Below are positions 52,247 to 61,490 of a DNA stretch of 64,000 nucleotides, piece by piece. The stretch is from an uncultured Cocleimonas sp. (lineage in GTDB: Bacteria > Pseudomonadota > Gammaproteobacteria > Thiotrichales > Thiotrichaceae), in the NCBI RefSeq assembly GCF_947495625.1, contig NZ_CANLZW010000001.1, positions 62,001-126,000 on the forward strand, written 5' to 3'. How positions within the stretch are numbered: the stretch's first letter is position 1; every line of letters starts with the position of its first letter. A model generated the notes under the pieces. It had not been told where the DNA came from. It saw only the letters and a program-made list of their open reading frames with translations, and made no database searches. A program made the translations under genes and the position numbers.

Positions 52247-54139
52247 TTATTTTGCTGTGATCCAGATATTTTTAGGTTTTTCCTTCTTCATTTCTGCCCC
52301 TTCAGATAAGATTTCATCTGTAAGATCTTCTGGCTTATGAGGCAAATCATCTAAAAGAGCTTCAAGTTCTTTCTTTTGTTGTTCTACTTCTTTATCTAGC
52401 GTTTTATTTATTGGTGTTGGTTTTTTATCCACTACTTTTATCTCTGCAGTACTTCCCGGAAATACATAGTTAGACACATGATTTCTTCCCGCTTCTTTTG
52501 ATTCATACATCGCTTCATCGGCAAATTTGAGTAATTGATCAAGTGATTTGGCGACAATCGCAGGGCAGTTTACTGTTCCAACAGAAAGTGACAATGGAAT
52601 ACTGATTCCTTCCCATAGAATGGGTTGGTCTTGAACATTTTTACGTAGGTTTTCAGCAATTTTAACCATCACATCGTCAGTGCAATTATTGATATAAACC
52701 ACAAACTCGTCACCACCCAATCTTGCTGGTATATCTTTACTGCGGGTGCTTTCTTTCATTATCGTAGCAATGTGTTTCAGTGCTAAGTCACCTGCTTCAT
52801 GACCATACTCATCGTTGATAAACTTAAATTTATCCACATCAATAACAATAATTCCAACATTTTCTCTGCCTTTCTTCGCAATTATTTTATTAACAGAGTC
52901 TTCGAAGAAACGTCGATTTGCTATATTGGTTAAATGATCATTACTACTCATCTTATAAAGATATCTATTCGTTGCACGAAGCTTAGCCGTAGCTTTCTCA
53001 ATGTCCTTACTCAGTGAATAGTTAAGTTTACGTACTTCTCTATTAGATTTATGCAGTCTACTTACCAGAGCAGACAATGCCCTCCAAAGCTCTGACACCT
53101 CAATAGGACTATTTTCAGGAATTTTTCCAAGATTAAAATTATCCGATCTTGTACCTATCTCTTTAGATTTAAGCACCAGTGTGTTTATAGGTTTGGTAAT
53201 TTGTTGAGCGAGTATATAGGCTACCAGTAGTGAAATAATGATGCCTACGGCTAGCCAGGTTAATACGGTATTAATCACTTGTTTAAAGGGTGATACCAGC
53301 TCTGATTCAGGCTGAACAACCAATACACCCCAACCTAGTTTCTCAATAGTGCTGTAACCTGATACAACATCTTCTTCTAGATAAGGTGAATTGAAATTCC
53401 AAAGACCACTCATAGTATCTTTCATCTTATCCAAGATACCGATAGAAGATATATCACGGATTTGTTGTTCGAGATCTTTATTTGGGTGTGCAACTACCTG
53501 GCCTAGTTGATCAACAATAACGCAATGACCCTTTTGACCAAATTTGATTTTATTGCACATTTCGCGAACAGGTGCCAAATCAAGTTCAACAAATATTGTT
53601 CCTTTTTTATTCAGATCTTTGCCGATTATGTGATGCTTTATTAGCACCACTGGCTTCTGTGATACTGAACTTCTGATAACAGAGGATATTGAATTTACCG
53701 TGTCGTATTTCCGATATTTATTCTCTGTCTGGTGATAAGGAAAAGAATTGAGACTCTCAGTTGATCGAATCTTATATTCATCCTTGACAGAAACAACTGA
53801 TGAACCATCTTCTATAGAAAGAAATGATATGGCAACGAAATTTTCTAGTGAGTTTACAAACTTATCGGTTAGGCTTTTTATACCATCTGTACTTTTAGTT
53901 GATAGGTTAGTGGTTTCAACAAATGTATTTAAATTCTTCTGATAGGATGAAAAGTACTGACCCACTGGCAAAGTCATATTCTTTGCGATTAGCAAATGCT
54001 TTTCCTTCAACTCATTCTGAGCACTATCCCACGAGTGCTGACTGAGGCTAGAAAGAATAAATCCCAAAGGTAACAACAGGACGAATACAAAACTCCCCAT
54101 TACCAATCGACTTATTGACCGAGTTAAAAACTGATGCAT
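52247..54139 (-). CDS. Membrane diguanylate cyclase with Cache sensor and HAMP
   Basis: A 630-residue protein. Two membrane spans (about 15-35 and 290-310) flank a periplasmic dCache-type sensor. A HAMP region (about 310-365) with a coiled coil leads to a GGDEF domain. The catalytic signature RLGGDEFVVY lies near residue 470, and the product-inhibition I-site RSKD sits five residues before it, so the enzyme is active and feedback-controlled. It makes c-di-GMP from GTP in response to an extracellular ligand. A Lys/Glu-rich tail of about 60 residues follows the GGDEF domain, an unusual addition. Confidence 0.92.
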   Translation of the reverse strand: MHQFLTRSISRLVMGSFVFVLLLPLGFILSSLSQHSWDSAQNELKEKHLLIAKNMTLPVGQYFSSYQKNLNTFVETTNLSTKSTDGIKSLTDKFVNSLENFVAISFLSIEDGSSVVSVKDEYKIRSTESLNSFPYHQTENKYRKYDTVNSISSVIRSSVSQKPVVLIKHHIIGKDLNKKGTIFVELDLAPVREMCNKIKFGQKGHCVIVDQLGQVVAHPNKDLEQQIRDISSIGILDKMKDTMSGLWNFNSPYLEEDVVSGYSTIEKLGWGVLVVQPESELVSPFKQVINTVLTWLAVGIIISLLVAYILAQQITKPINTLVLKSKEIGTRSDNFNLGKIPENSPIEVSELWRALSALVSRLHKSNREVRKLNYSLSKDIEKATAKLRATNRYLYKMSSNDHLTNIANRRFFEDSVNKIIAKKGRENVGIIVIDVDKFKFINDEYGHEAGDLALKHIATIMKESTRSKDIPARLGGDEFVVYINNCTDDVMVKIAENLRKNVQDQPILWEGISIPLSLSVGTVNCPAIVAKSLDQLLKFADEAMYESKEAGRNHVSNYVFPGSTAEIKVVDKKPTPINKTLDKEVEQQKKELEALLDDLPHKPEDLTDEILSEGAEMKKEKPKNIWITAK

Positions 54140-54313
54140 ATAACTAATTGTTGTTTTTTCTTATTTTTATATAGCTACATTGTAAATTATTGACCCATAT
54201 TTAACAAAAGTAAGCAGACAAAAGGTTAATAATTTATAGCGACCTATCGCCTTAAAACCACCCTTTAGAGTAACTTTTATGCTTTTTGATCAGCTTGAAG
54301 TTAATCTTGTAAG

Positions 54314-54787
54314 ATGGCGCATAAAAACACCCTTAATTCTTATAACTCACAGATAACTATCAGTATTTCTGAAATACTCTCAAAAGTTTTGTTATTTCTT
54401 AGTGCGCTAAGTTTTGTCATTTCTTTGTTTTTACCGACGTTTTTTACACCTGATGGAGATGTTATCGGTATATGGGTCTTTATTTTGGGTTGGATGGGTA
54501 TAGTAGTCTTTCAATTTGCTTGGTATGCAAATCCCATAAATATATTAGCGCTACTTATTTTTGAATCACGACCAAGAGTATCTGTTTTATTGAGTTTACT
54601 TGCCTTGGTAATTGCATCAGAAACCTTTAGCTTTCAAGAAATTCCAACTGGTTTGTTTTCAGGTATACATGCTGAAAAGATGTACATCAAGGAATTAGGA
54701 TTGGGATTTTATTGCTGGTATCTGTCCCAAATATTATTTTTATTTGCTTTATTGAGTAGATATTTAACTAATAGAGGCAGTCAATAG
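54314..54787 (+). CDS. Small uncharacterised membrane protein
   Basis: A 157-residue protein with four predicted membrane spans (VLLFLSALSFVISLFLPTFF, IGIWVFILGWMGIVVFQFAW, VLLSLLALVIASETF, YCWYLSQILFLFALLSRY). I recognise no family. It is short of a clear Shine-Dalgarno. It is divergent from the cyclase gene. The lack of a family match leaves it as a hypothetical, but the strong membrane pattern supports a real gene. Confidence 0.65.
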   Translation: MAHKNTLNSYNSQITISISEILSKVLLFLSALSFVISLFLPTFFTPDGDVIGIWVFILGWMGIVVFQFAWYANPINILALLIFESRPRVSVLLSLLALVIASETFSFQEIPTGLFSGIHAEKMYIKELGLGFYCWYLSQILFLFALLSRYLTNRGSQ

Positions 54788-54853
54788 ACACCTCTATTAG
54801 TCAATTTATCAGTAACTTAAAAAATTAAATTACTTTAAATATGAAAACTAGTA

Positions 54854-55441
54854 TTAAAACTCGCCAGTAGCACCTGCTTCCATAAGTTTGAGCATTACAT
54901 TTTTAACTGCATTTGCTTCTTTGAAGAGGTCCTCTGGTAATGTTTTTCCACCATGGATCATTAAATCCATATCCAGTGAATACAACCAGAATTTACCTTC
55001 TTTATCCTCAACCATGGCTATACGACAAGGCAAGTAAGCTGAAAAGGCATCTGAATATTCGATCATTTTTACTGCAGTCAGCGGGTTACAATATTGGTAG
55101 ATGGTTAATAGGCGTTGTTTCTCACCTGTTTTGGCTTCAACCTCTTTTGATAATGGAAGAATTCCAACCGCTTTGATATTTACTTCCGTTGCAACAGAAC
55201 TCATTGCTTCAGCAGCATCTTCAGGGCTTACACCGTCATCAAGTTGTCTTTTCCATACTGTTGATTCGGCTGAGTTACCGGTTTCTTTAAGCTTTGACCA
55301 CATATTCATATAAAGGGTCTTAGCTTCTGGGGAAAGCTTGTTTAGCTCATCCAGTTCACCACCAAATTTGCTATATGCATAACCACCACCAATTAAAGCA
55401 ACCAAACCTATGATTGCTAATATATTTTTAATAAATCCCAT
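54854..55441 (-). CDS. DUF302-domain protein with N-terminal membrane anchor
   Basis: A 195-residue protein. The N-terminal segment FIKNILAIIGLVALIGGGYAY is an anchor or signal. The body matches DUF302: LLTIYQYCNPLTAVKMIEYS near residue 110 and LPCRIAMVEDKEGKFWLYSL near 138, then MDLMIHGGKTLPEDL near 158. DUF302 proteins have an unclear, possibly redox or metal-linked role. A strong Shine-Dalgarno (TAGGAG) precedes the ATG at 55441. It follows the SCP2-like gene on the same strand by about 100 bases. Confidence 0.82.
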   Translation of the reverse strand: MGFIKNILAIIGLVALIGGGYAYSKFGGELDELNKLSPEAKTLYMNMWSKLKETGNSAESTVWKRQLDDGVSPEDAAEAMSSVATEVNIKAVGILPLSKEVEAKTGEKQRLLTIYQYCNPLTAVKMIEYSDAFSAYLPCRIAMVEDKEGKFWLYSLDMDLMIHGGKTLPEDLFKEANAVKNVMLKLMEAGATGEF

Positions 55442-55540
55442 ATTACTCTCCTAGTACTTTTTACCACCCAATTAACTATTATTTCCGTAATAGTGAACAG
55501 GAATTACAAATTATTATTTATTTTAATAAGATACAGATTG

Positions 55541-55948
55541 TTACACACTTGTATCAATGTTCTTCATTAAACCAAAGCTTTTTACAAATGGACCAGCCAT
55601 TTTAGGGTTCTTCATCATTGCGCCATAATCACCTGATTTAAACTTAAGCTTACCACTCGCATAAGCCATACCTAAACCAGCCATGCCAATACCTTTGTTG
55701 ACCCATTTTAACCAGTCTTTCTGATTTGCACGCATGTCCCAGTCAGGCGTTTCTCCATCGTAGTCACCAGCACTGACACAAATGCCTTTCTCTACAACAA
55801 ATACTCCACGGGGATTTTCTTCATCTTTATAGCCACAGGTTATTACAGAATCAAAACCAATTTCACCAAGCTTTGCGCTTACATCGGGGTCGTTATTCCA
55901 TTCATCTTTGAGTTCATTCATCCAATCTGCACTGAATAGTTCGGGCAT
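55541..55948 (-). CDS. SCP2 sterol-transfer-like protein
   Basis: A 135-residue soluble protein that resembles the SCP2-like lipid carrier fold. It opens with MPELFSADWMNELKDEWNND, contains DWDMRANQKDWLKWVNKGIG near residue 70 and ends with YASGKLKFKSGDYGAMMKNP near 95, the classic SCP2 tail pattern. It probably binds a lipid or hydrophobic cofactor. The Shine-Dalgarno TAAGGAGAC precedes the ATG. It is followed by the DUF302 gene on the same strand; a 24-bp palindrome lies upstream. Confidence 0.78.
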   Translation of the reverse strand: MPELFSADWMNELKDEWNNDPDVSAKLGEIGFDSVITCGYKDEENPRGVFVVEKGICVSAGDYDGETPDWDMRANQKDWLKWVNKGIGMAGLGMAYASGKLKFKSGDYGAMMKNPKMAGPFVKSFGLMKNIDTSV

Positions 55949-56047
55949 ATTTAGTCTCCTTAGCGTTAGACAATAATTCTCTGAAATTTAGCGGGGAATC
56001 GCTATAAATCGGGGATTCAGAGTTTCAATATTGTATTAAAAATTACG

Positions 56048-56071
56048 CCAATGGGTAATATTACCCATTGG
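56048..56071. promoter_or_regulatory. 24-bp perfect palindrome between hppA and SCP2-like gene
   Basis: CCAATGGGTAAT (56048-56059) is followed directly by its exact reverse complement ATTACCCATTGG (56060-56071). It lies about 50 bases after the hppA stop and 100 before the SCP2-like start on the minus strand. No T-run, so an operator is more likely than a terminator. Confidence 0.6.
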
Positions 56072-56121
56072 GTACTAAACGAGATTAATAGAGTCCGATC
56101 ATTTAAAAGTTAAATAAATGA

Positions 56122-58134
56122 CTAAACCAGTAAAGGTGCTATTACCAATGACACGATAGCCATAACATTGATTAAGATATTCATCGCCGGACCTGATGTA
56201 TCTTTAAACGGGTCGCCAACAGTATCACCGACGACAACCGCCATATGTGTATCTGATCCTTTACCACCCAAATTGCCTTTCTCAACGTATTTTTTCGCAT
56301 TATCCCAAACGCCACCAGCATTTGCCATTGTGAGAGCGAGTAAAACACAGCAGATTAATGCCCCACCTAACATGCCACCAAGCGCTTGTGGACCCAGTAT
56401 AAATCCTACGACAACGGGGGAAAATACAGCCAGTATGCCTGGAAGAACCATGCGCTTTAGAGCAGCTGTGGTTGCAATGTCTACACAACGTTCAGTATCT
56501 GGCTCTGCGGTACCTTCGAGCAATCCAGGAATATCACGGAATTGACGTCGAATCTCTTTGATCATATCAAAAGCGGCTTCACCCACCGCATTCATGGTTA
56601 TCGCACTAATAACAAAGGGAAATATTCCACCAAGGAACATGCCTGCCAGCACTAAGGGGTCATTGATTTGCAAAGAAAAATCTTCTTGATGATGTGAGAT
56701 AGTTTCAATATAGGCGGAAATAATTGCCAAAGCTGCCAATGCTGCTGCGCCTATGGCAAAACCTTTACCAATTGCTGCTGTGGTGTTACCCAATTCATCC
56801 AGCGAATCTGTAATCTCGCGAGTTTCCTTTCCCATCCCGCCCATTTCAGCGATGCCACCTGCATTGTCCGCCACAGGCCCATACGCATCGATTGCCATTG
56901 TTATTCCAACTGTCGCGAGCATCCCTACAGCAGAAATCGCCACACCATAGAGTCCGGATAAATTACTGGATATAAGAATGATTCCGCAAATCGTTAAAAC
57001 TGGAATTACCACCGATTGCATACCCACGGCTAAACCCGCAATCATGACAGTCGCAGGTCCGGTTTCACCAGCTTTCGCCACTTTTTGTACTGGAGGACCA
57101 GAGGTATAATATTCGGTGACTAGACCAATAATGATTCCACCAGCTGCTCCTACAAGAACCGCTCCCCATACTTTTAGACTAATTCCCATTGCTGCTATCA
57201 AGATTAAAGCAATAGCAATGAAAAGAACGGAAGCGCCAATTGTCCCGGTTCGTAATGCCACTTCAGGGGATTTATTGGCAGATTGCTTGACGATAAATAT
57301 ACCGATCATGGAACAAATCAGACCAAATGAAGCGAGTACTAACGGTAAGAACATTAGTTGATCTTGCGATGCATTCAATTGAGTTAAGGTTGTCGCAGCC
57401 ATGGTAGAAGCTAAGGCAATGGTTGCGATAATCGAGCCACAATAAGATTCGAATATATCTGATCCCATACCGGCAACATCACCGACGTTATCGCCAACGT
57501 TATCCGCTATCACACCTGGGTTTCTTGGGTCATCCTCAGGTATCCCTGCTTCTATCTTGCCTACTAAGTCTGCACCGACATCAGCACTTTTTGTAAATAT
57601 TCCGCCACCGACACGTGAGAATAAAGCAACACTGGAAGCTCCCATTCCAAAGCCATGAATGACATGCGCAGTTTCCGGATTTCCGCCAAAGAGTAAATAA
57701 AGGAAACCAAGTCCCAGTAAACCCATAGAAGCAACAGTGAGTCCCATGATAGAACCACCAAAGAATGCAACCGTAAGGGCACTGCTGACACCTTCTTTTG
57801 ATGCTGCGACCGCTGTCCTGACATTAGCCTGGGTAGCAGTGTACATCCCTATATAACCCGCTAAAGCGGATGTAAACGCACCAATTAAGAATGACAGTGC
57901 TGTCTTCCAACCAAGGTCAGAAATTAAAATTAAGAATAAGACCACAACACAGAAGATACCGAGAATTTTGTATTCTCTTCTCATGAAGACCATGGCGCCC
58001 AGATGAATCTGCTCGGCTATTCTTGCTATCTTATCTTCGCCACCGGGGTACTTTAAAACCTCTTTATATAGATAAAAAGCACCACCTAGACCAAACACAC
58101 CCAATAACATGGGGAATAATGCACTCAAACTCAT
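56122..58134 (-). CDS. hppA: Membrane-bound ion-pumping inorganic pyrophosphatase
   Basis: A 670-residue protein with about 16 membrane spans. The substrate loop motif [20 protein letters not shown] near residue 170 and [20 protein letters not shown] near 195 are diagnostic. It hydrolyses pyrophosphate and pumps H+ or Na+ across the inner membrane. The sequence NTTAAIGKG near 455 (Ala, not Lys, after NTTA) is that of the K+-dependent subfamily; this does not settle H+ or Na+ pumping. The start at 58134 has a perfect AGGAGG Shine-Dalgarno; an in-frame upstream ATG is unlikely. Confidence 0.95.
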   Translation of the reverse strand: MSLSALFPMLLGVFGLGGAFYLYKEVLKYPGGEDKIARIAEQIHLGAMVFMRREYKILGIFCVVVLFLILISDLGWKTALSFLIGAFTSALAGYIGMYTATQANVRTAVAASKEGVSSALTVAFFGGSIMGLTVASMGLLGLGFLYLLFGGNPETAHVIHGFGMGASSVALFSRVGGGIFTKSADVGADLVGKIEAGIPEDDPRNPGVIADNVGDNVGDVAGMGSDIFESYCGSIIATIALASTMAATTLTQLNASQDQLMFLPLVLASFGLICSMIGIFIVKQSANKSPEVALRTGTIGASVLFIAIALILIAAMGISLKVWGAVLVGAAGGIIIGLVTEYYTSGPPVQKVAKAGETGPATVMIAGLAVGMQSVVIPVLTICGIILISSNLSGLYGVAISAVGMLATVGITMAIDAYGPVADNAGGIAEMGGMGKETREITDSLDELGNTTAAIGKGFAIGAAALAALAIISAYIETISHHQEDFSLQINDPLVLAGMFLGGIFPFVISAITMNAVGEAAFDMIKEIRRQFRDIPGLLEGTAEPDTERCVDIATTAALKRMVLPGILAVFSPVVVGFILGPQALGGMLGGALICCVLLALTMANAGGVWDNAKKYVEKGNLGGKGSDTHMAVVVGDTVGDPFKDTSGPAMNILINVMAIVSLVIAPLLV

Positions 58135-58306
58135 TTTGCCTCCTATTTTCAGCAATGACACACAGTGAAATAACAAAAACTAATAGATGGATAAACTATA
58201 TATTAGTGTGAAAAACACTATCTTGCTGAATACAAATGCATCAATTCATTAATTATAAGAATTACGCAGCTGTATTTAGTGAGAAGAGGTAGAAGTTTTA
58301 GAAACA

Positions 58307-58364
58307 GTCACCCCCCTACTTTAAGGGCATTTTTCTAAAAACGCCCTTAAAGTAGGGGGGTGAC
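58307..58364. repeat. Dispersed element, head-to-head inverted pair (22-bp perfect stem)
   Basis: Left arm 58307-58328 (GTCACCCCCCTACTTTAAGGGC) and right arm 58343-58364 are exact reverse complements; one mismatch and five A/T pairs continue the stem to a 2-base loop. It lies between aroC and hppA, both minus. Confidence 0.92.
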
Positions 58365-58402
58365 CTTTGAATTAATTAGCGCTTTAGAATGCTATAAAGA
58401 CT

Positions 58403-59503
58403 CTACTTATTAGAAGCAGGGATATCAGCGAAATCTGTTTTAACATCCATATTTTGCGCACGATGCCTTAACATGTGATCCATCAATGTCATTGCCAGTT
58501 GCGCTTCACAAATAGGTGTAGCACGAATACCTACGCAAGGATCATGACGCCCCTTAGTTACGACTTCGATTGGCTCGCCCTTGATATTGACACTTTTACC
58601 AGGGATACGAATACTAGACGTAGGTTTAAATGCAGTATGCACCACAATATCCTGACCAGAAGATATACCACCTAAAGTACCACCAGCACTATTTCCATCA
58701 AAACCATCGATCATGATTTCATCGCGATGTTCTGTGCCCTTTTGAGTGATCGAATCAAAACCAGCACCTATTTCTACACCTTTAGAGGCATTGATACTCA
58801 TCATAGAATGAGCAATATCAGCATCTAAACGATCAAAAATGGGCTCACCTAATCCCGGAGGAACGCCAGTAGCGACTGTCGTTATTTTTGCGCCAATAGA
58901 CTCACCTTCTTTACGAAGCGCATCCATATACGCTTCCATTTCAGGCACTTTGCTAGCATCAGGTGAAAAGAATGGATTATTCGCTATTTCATTCCAGTCT
59001 ACGGATTCAATTTTGATAGGACCTAATTGCGAAAGGTAGCCTTTAATTTCGATACCGTATCGTTCTCTCAAATATTTTTTAGCGATTCCGCCTGCTGCAA
59101 CACGCATTGCTGTTTCGCGCGCAGAAGAACGACCACCACCGCGATAATCACGTAAACCATACTTTTTATAGTAGGTGTAATCCGCATGACCAGGGCGGAA
59201 CTGATCCATAATATTGGAATAGTCTTTAGATCGTTGATCTGTATTGTTGATTAACAATGCTATCGGCACACCCGTGGTTTTACCTTCAAAGACACCAGAT
59301 AAAATTTGCACCTCATCAGATTCACGACGTTGTGTAGTGTGACGACTTGTACCTGGTTTACGACGATCTAAATCGTCTTGCAAGTCTGCTTCTGAAAGCT
59401 CCATTCCTGGAGGACAGCCATCAACAATGCAACCAATCGCTGGACCATGACTCTCACCAAATGAGGTCACTGTAAATAGTTTTCCGTAAGTATTTCCTGA
59501 CAT
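58403..59503 (-). CDS. aroC: Chorismate synthase
   Basis: A 366-residue FMN-dependent enzyme that converts EPSP to chorismate, the last step of the shikimate pathway. Signatures: [19 protein letters not shown] at the start, [20 protein letters not shown] near residue 128 and [12 protein letters not shown] near 325. The length fits the family. The ATG at 59503 (MSGNTYGK) is used, matching the family; a TTG six codons upstream is not needed. The gene lies alone between hppA and a divergent YyaL-like gene. No strong Shine-Dalgarno was seen. Confidence 0.96.
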   Translation of the reverse strand: MSGNTYGKLFTVTSFGESHGPAIGCIVDGCPPGMELSEADLQDDLDRRKPGTSRHTTQRRESDEVQILSGVFEGKTTGVPIALLINNTDQRSKDYSNIMDQFRPGHADYTYYKKYGLRDYRGGGRSSARETAMRVAAGGIAKKYLRERYGIEIKGYLSQLGPIKIESVDWNEIANNPFFSPDASKVPEMEAYMDALRKEGESIGAKITTVATGVPPGLGEPIFDRLDADIAHSMMSINASKGVEIGAGFDSITQKGTEHRDEIMIDGFDGNSAGGTLGGISSGQDIVVHTAFKPTSSIRIPGKSVNIKGEPIEVVTKGRHDPCVGIRATPICEAQLAMTLMDHMLRHRAQNMDVKTDFADIPASNK

Positions 59504-59659
59504 GCGTACGATTATATCCAATATTTTTTGTAAAGTTTCGACATATTATACGTTTGTAAGAGCCTTGGTGGCTATATATATCAGATAATGCAACCAGAAA
59601 CGTATGCCATACGTAGTGATATGATTGAGTTTACATTTTATGATTTCAAGGACGAAAAC

Positions 59660-61459
59660 ATGAAGCAGTTGCTAACACTACTTTTCATCATTTCTACATT
59701 TACCACGAGTGCAAATCAATTAAAAAACCACTCCTCCCCTTATCTGGCACTCCATGGAAACGATCCCGTCAACTGGATGGAATGGGGAAAGCCCGCTTTA
59801 GATAAGGCAAAAAAAGAGAATAAATTACTGCTGGTATCTGTGGGCTACTTTGCTTGTCATTGGTGTCATGTGATGCAACGCGAAAGCTATTCTGATAAAG
59901 ATATCGCTAAAAAACTGAATAAAGAGTATATCTCGGTAAAAGTCGACCGCGAATTAAACCCTGTATTAGATAAGCGCTTAATCGAATTTGTGCAAATCAC
60001 TAATGGCACAGCAGGTTGGCCGCTAAACGTATTCATCACACCCGATGGCTATCCTTTAGTTGGGGCAACTTATCTCCCTAGAAATCATTTCTCCAATGTC
60101 CTTAATCAACTCGATAAAAAGTGGAAAACAGAACAGATTGCTCTTTCAAAAAAAGCTAAAGAGATGAGCCAGACTTTGGTCGCGATGTTAGAAAAACAAG
60201 AAAGAATCGTTGAAGGCGATATTTCACAACTCGCCGATCAATATGTTGATGTTGCGATGGAGTATGCAGATACGCTTCAAGGGGGATTTGGACAAGACAG
60301 AAAGTTTCCACAAATACCGCAACTTTGGGCGTTATTGAAGCTGAATAAAAAACAAAAGAACAAAGAAGCCGATGAGTTTATACATTTAACACTTCAAAAA
60401 ATGTCCCAACAAGGGCTTCACGATGAAATAGCAGGTGGTTTTTACCGTTACACGATTGATCCAGACTGGGAAACTCCTCACTTCGAAAAAATGTTGTACA
60501 CCAATGCACTAATGCCACTTTTATACTTTGATGCTGCGGATTATTCCAATAATCCTATTTACAGAGAAATCGCTTTAGAAACATTGCATTTTTTACAAGA
60601 TGAAATGCAAGGCGAAAGCAATGCCTATATTGCCAGCCTATCAGCCGTTGATTCCAAAAATGAAGAGGGTGGTTATTATTTGTGGCAACAAAAAGAGCTT
60701 AAGGAAATACTGACTTCTGCAGAATTAAACATAGCTAACAACTATTGGAATTTAGACAGAGTGGGGGAATTGCCAGCAGGTAATTTACCTAGACAAAAAC
60801 TAAGTCTGAGTGAACTCTCGAAAAAACTCAAATTGACGGCAAATGAAACGTCAAAAAGACTTAAGAAACTAAAATTAAAACTCAAATTGCATCGAAACAA
60901 AACGAGAGAAATTCCTCGAGACATCAAATTATTGTCAGGTATGAATGGATTAGCACTTGCTGCCTTTGCAAGAGGGTCTGAATACGATAATTCAGTGAAA
61001 GTAAGTGGTAAAAAACTATCTCAGTTTTTAATAAATTTATGGGATGGTAATAAACTTCGTCGTTCTTCAGCAACTGACCAGCAAGGAACATTATATGATT
61101 ATGCCGCTGTCTCCTGGGGTTTAATGAGATGGAGTAACGCAAATAATGATAGTCAGGCTAAGAAAATAGGACTCGAAATAGCTAAAACAGCCTGGGACAA
61201 ATTTTATATAAATAACTTATGGATTGAAGATCCAGATAGTTTATTGCCCGAAGCAACAAATCAAGCCCATCTTCCGGATAGTGCTATTATTTCAGCAGAG
61301 GCTTTAATGCTTGAAGCAAGTGTTTTAACAAATAACCATAAACTTAATACAAATGTAATCAACAACTTAAAAAATCTAACAAAAAGTATTGAAATAGATA
61401 TATTTTCATACTCATCTCTCTTGTCAATATCAGAAAATAAAAAAGCCACTATCAAATAG
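59660..61459 (+). CDS. YyaL-like thioredoxin-domain (DUF255) secreted protein
   Basis: A 599-residue protein with a signal peptide (MKQLLTLLFIISTFTTSA) and a thioredoxin-like DUF255 domain carrying the redox motif FACHWCHVM near residue 55. An alpha/alpha-toroid resembling N-acylglucosamine epimerases follows (FPQIPQLWALLKL near 215, GGFYRYTIDPDWETPHFEKM near 267). The family is related to human SPATA20. Its role may be redox-linked or carbohydrate-related; unknown. The start at 59660 is preferred (AAGGACGAAAAC before ATG) to an ATG at 59588. A terminator overlaps its stop. Confidence 0.85.
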   Translation: MKQLLTLLFIISTFTTSANQLKNHSSPYLALHGNDPVNWMEWGKPALDKAKKENKLLLVSVGYFACHWCHVMQRESYSDKDIAKKLNKEYISVKVDRELNPVLDKRLIEFVQITNGTAGWPLNVFITPDGYPLVGATYLPRNHFSNVLNQLDKKWKTEQIALSKKAKEMSQTLVAMLEKQERIVEGDISQLADQYVDVAMEYADTLQGGFGQDRKFPQIPQLWALLKLNKKQKNKEADEFIHLTLQKMSQQGLHDEIAGGFYRYTIDPDWETPHFEKMLYTNALMPLLYFDAADYSNNPIYREIALETLHFLQDEMQGESNAYIASLSAVDSKNEEGGYYLWQQKELKEILTSAELNIANNYWNLDRVGELPAGNLPRQKLSLSELSKKLKLTANETSKRLKKLKLKLKLHRNKTREIPRDIKLLSGMNGLALAAFARGSEYDNSVKVSGKKLSQFLINLWDGNKLRRSSATDQQGTLYDYAAVSWGLMRWSNANNDSQAKKIGLEIAKTAWDKFYINNLWIEDPDSLLPEATNQAHLPDSAIISAEALMLEASVLTNNHKLNTNVINNLKNLTKSIEIDIFSYSSLLSISENKKATIK

Positions 61460-61470
61460 TGGCTTTTTTA
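61438..61470 (+). terminator. Intrinsic terminator overlapping YyaL-like stop codon
   Basis: AAGCCACTA (61443-61451) pairs with TAGTGGCTT (61457-61465) with flanking A-run and T-run. The right arm contains the TAG stop, so the last codons are part of the terminator. It can act on both strands. Confidence 0.88.
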
Positions 61471-61490
61471 TTTAACACCTTAAGTTGAAT

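Noticed and set aside
4741-58364. G-quadruplexes from the G6 runs
   Set aside because: Each site has one G-run only, so an intramolecular quadruplex is not possible.
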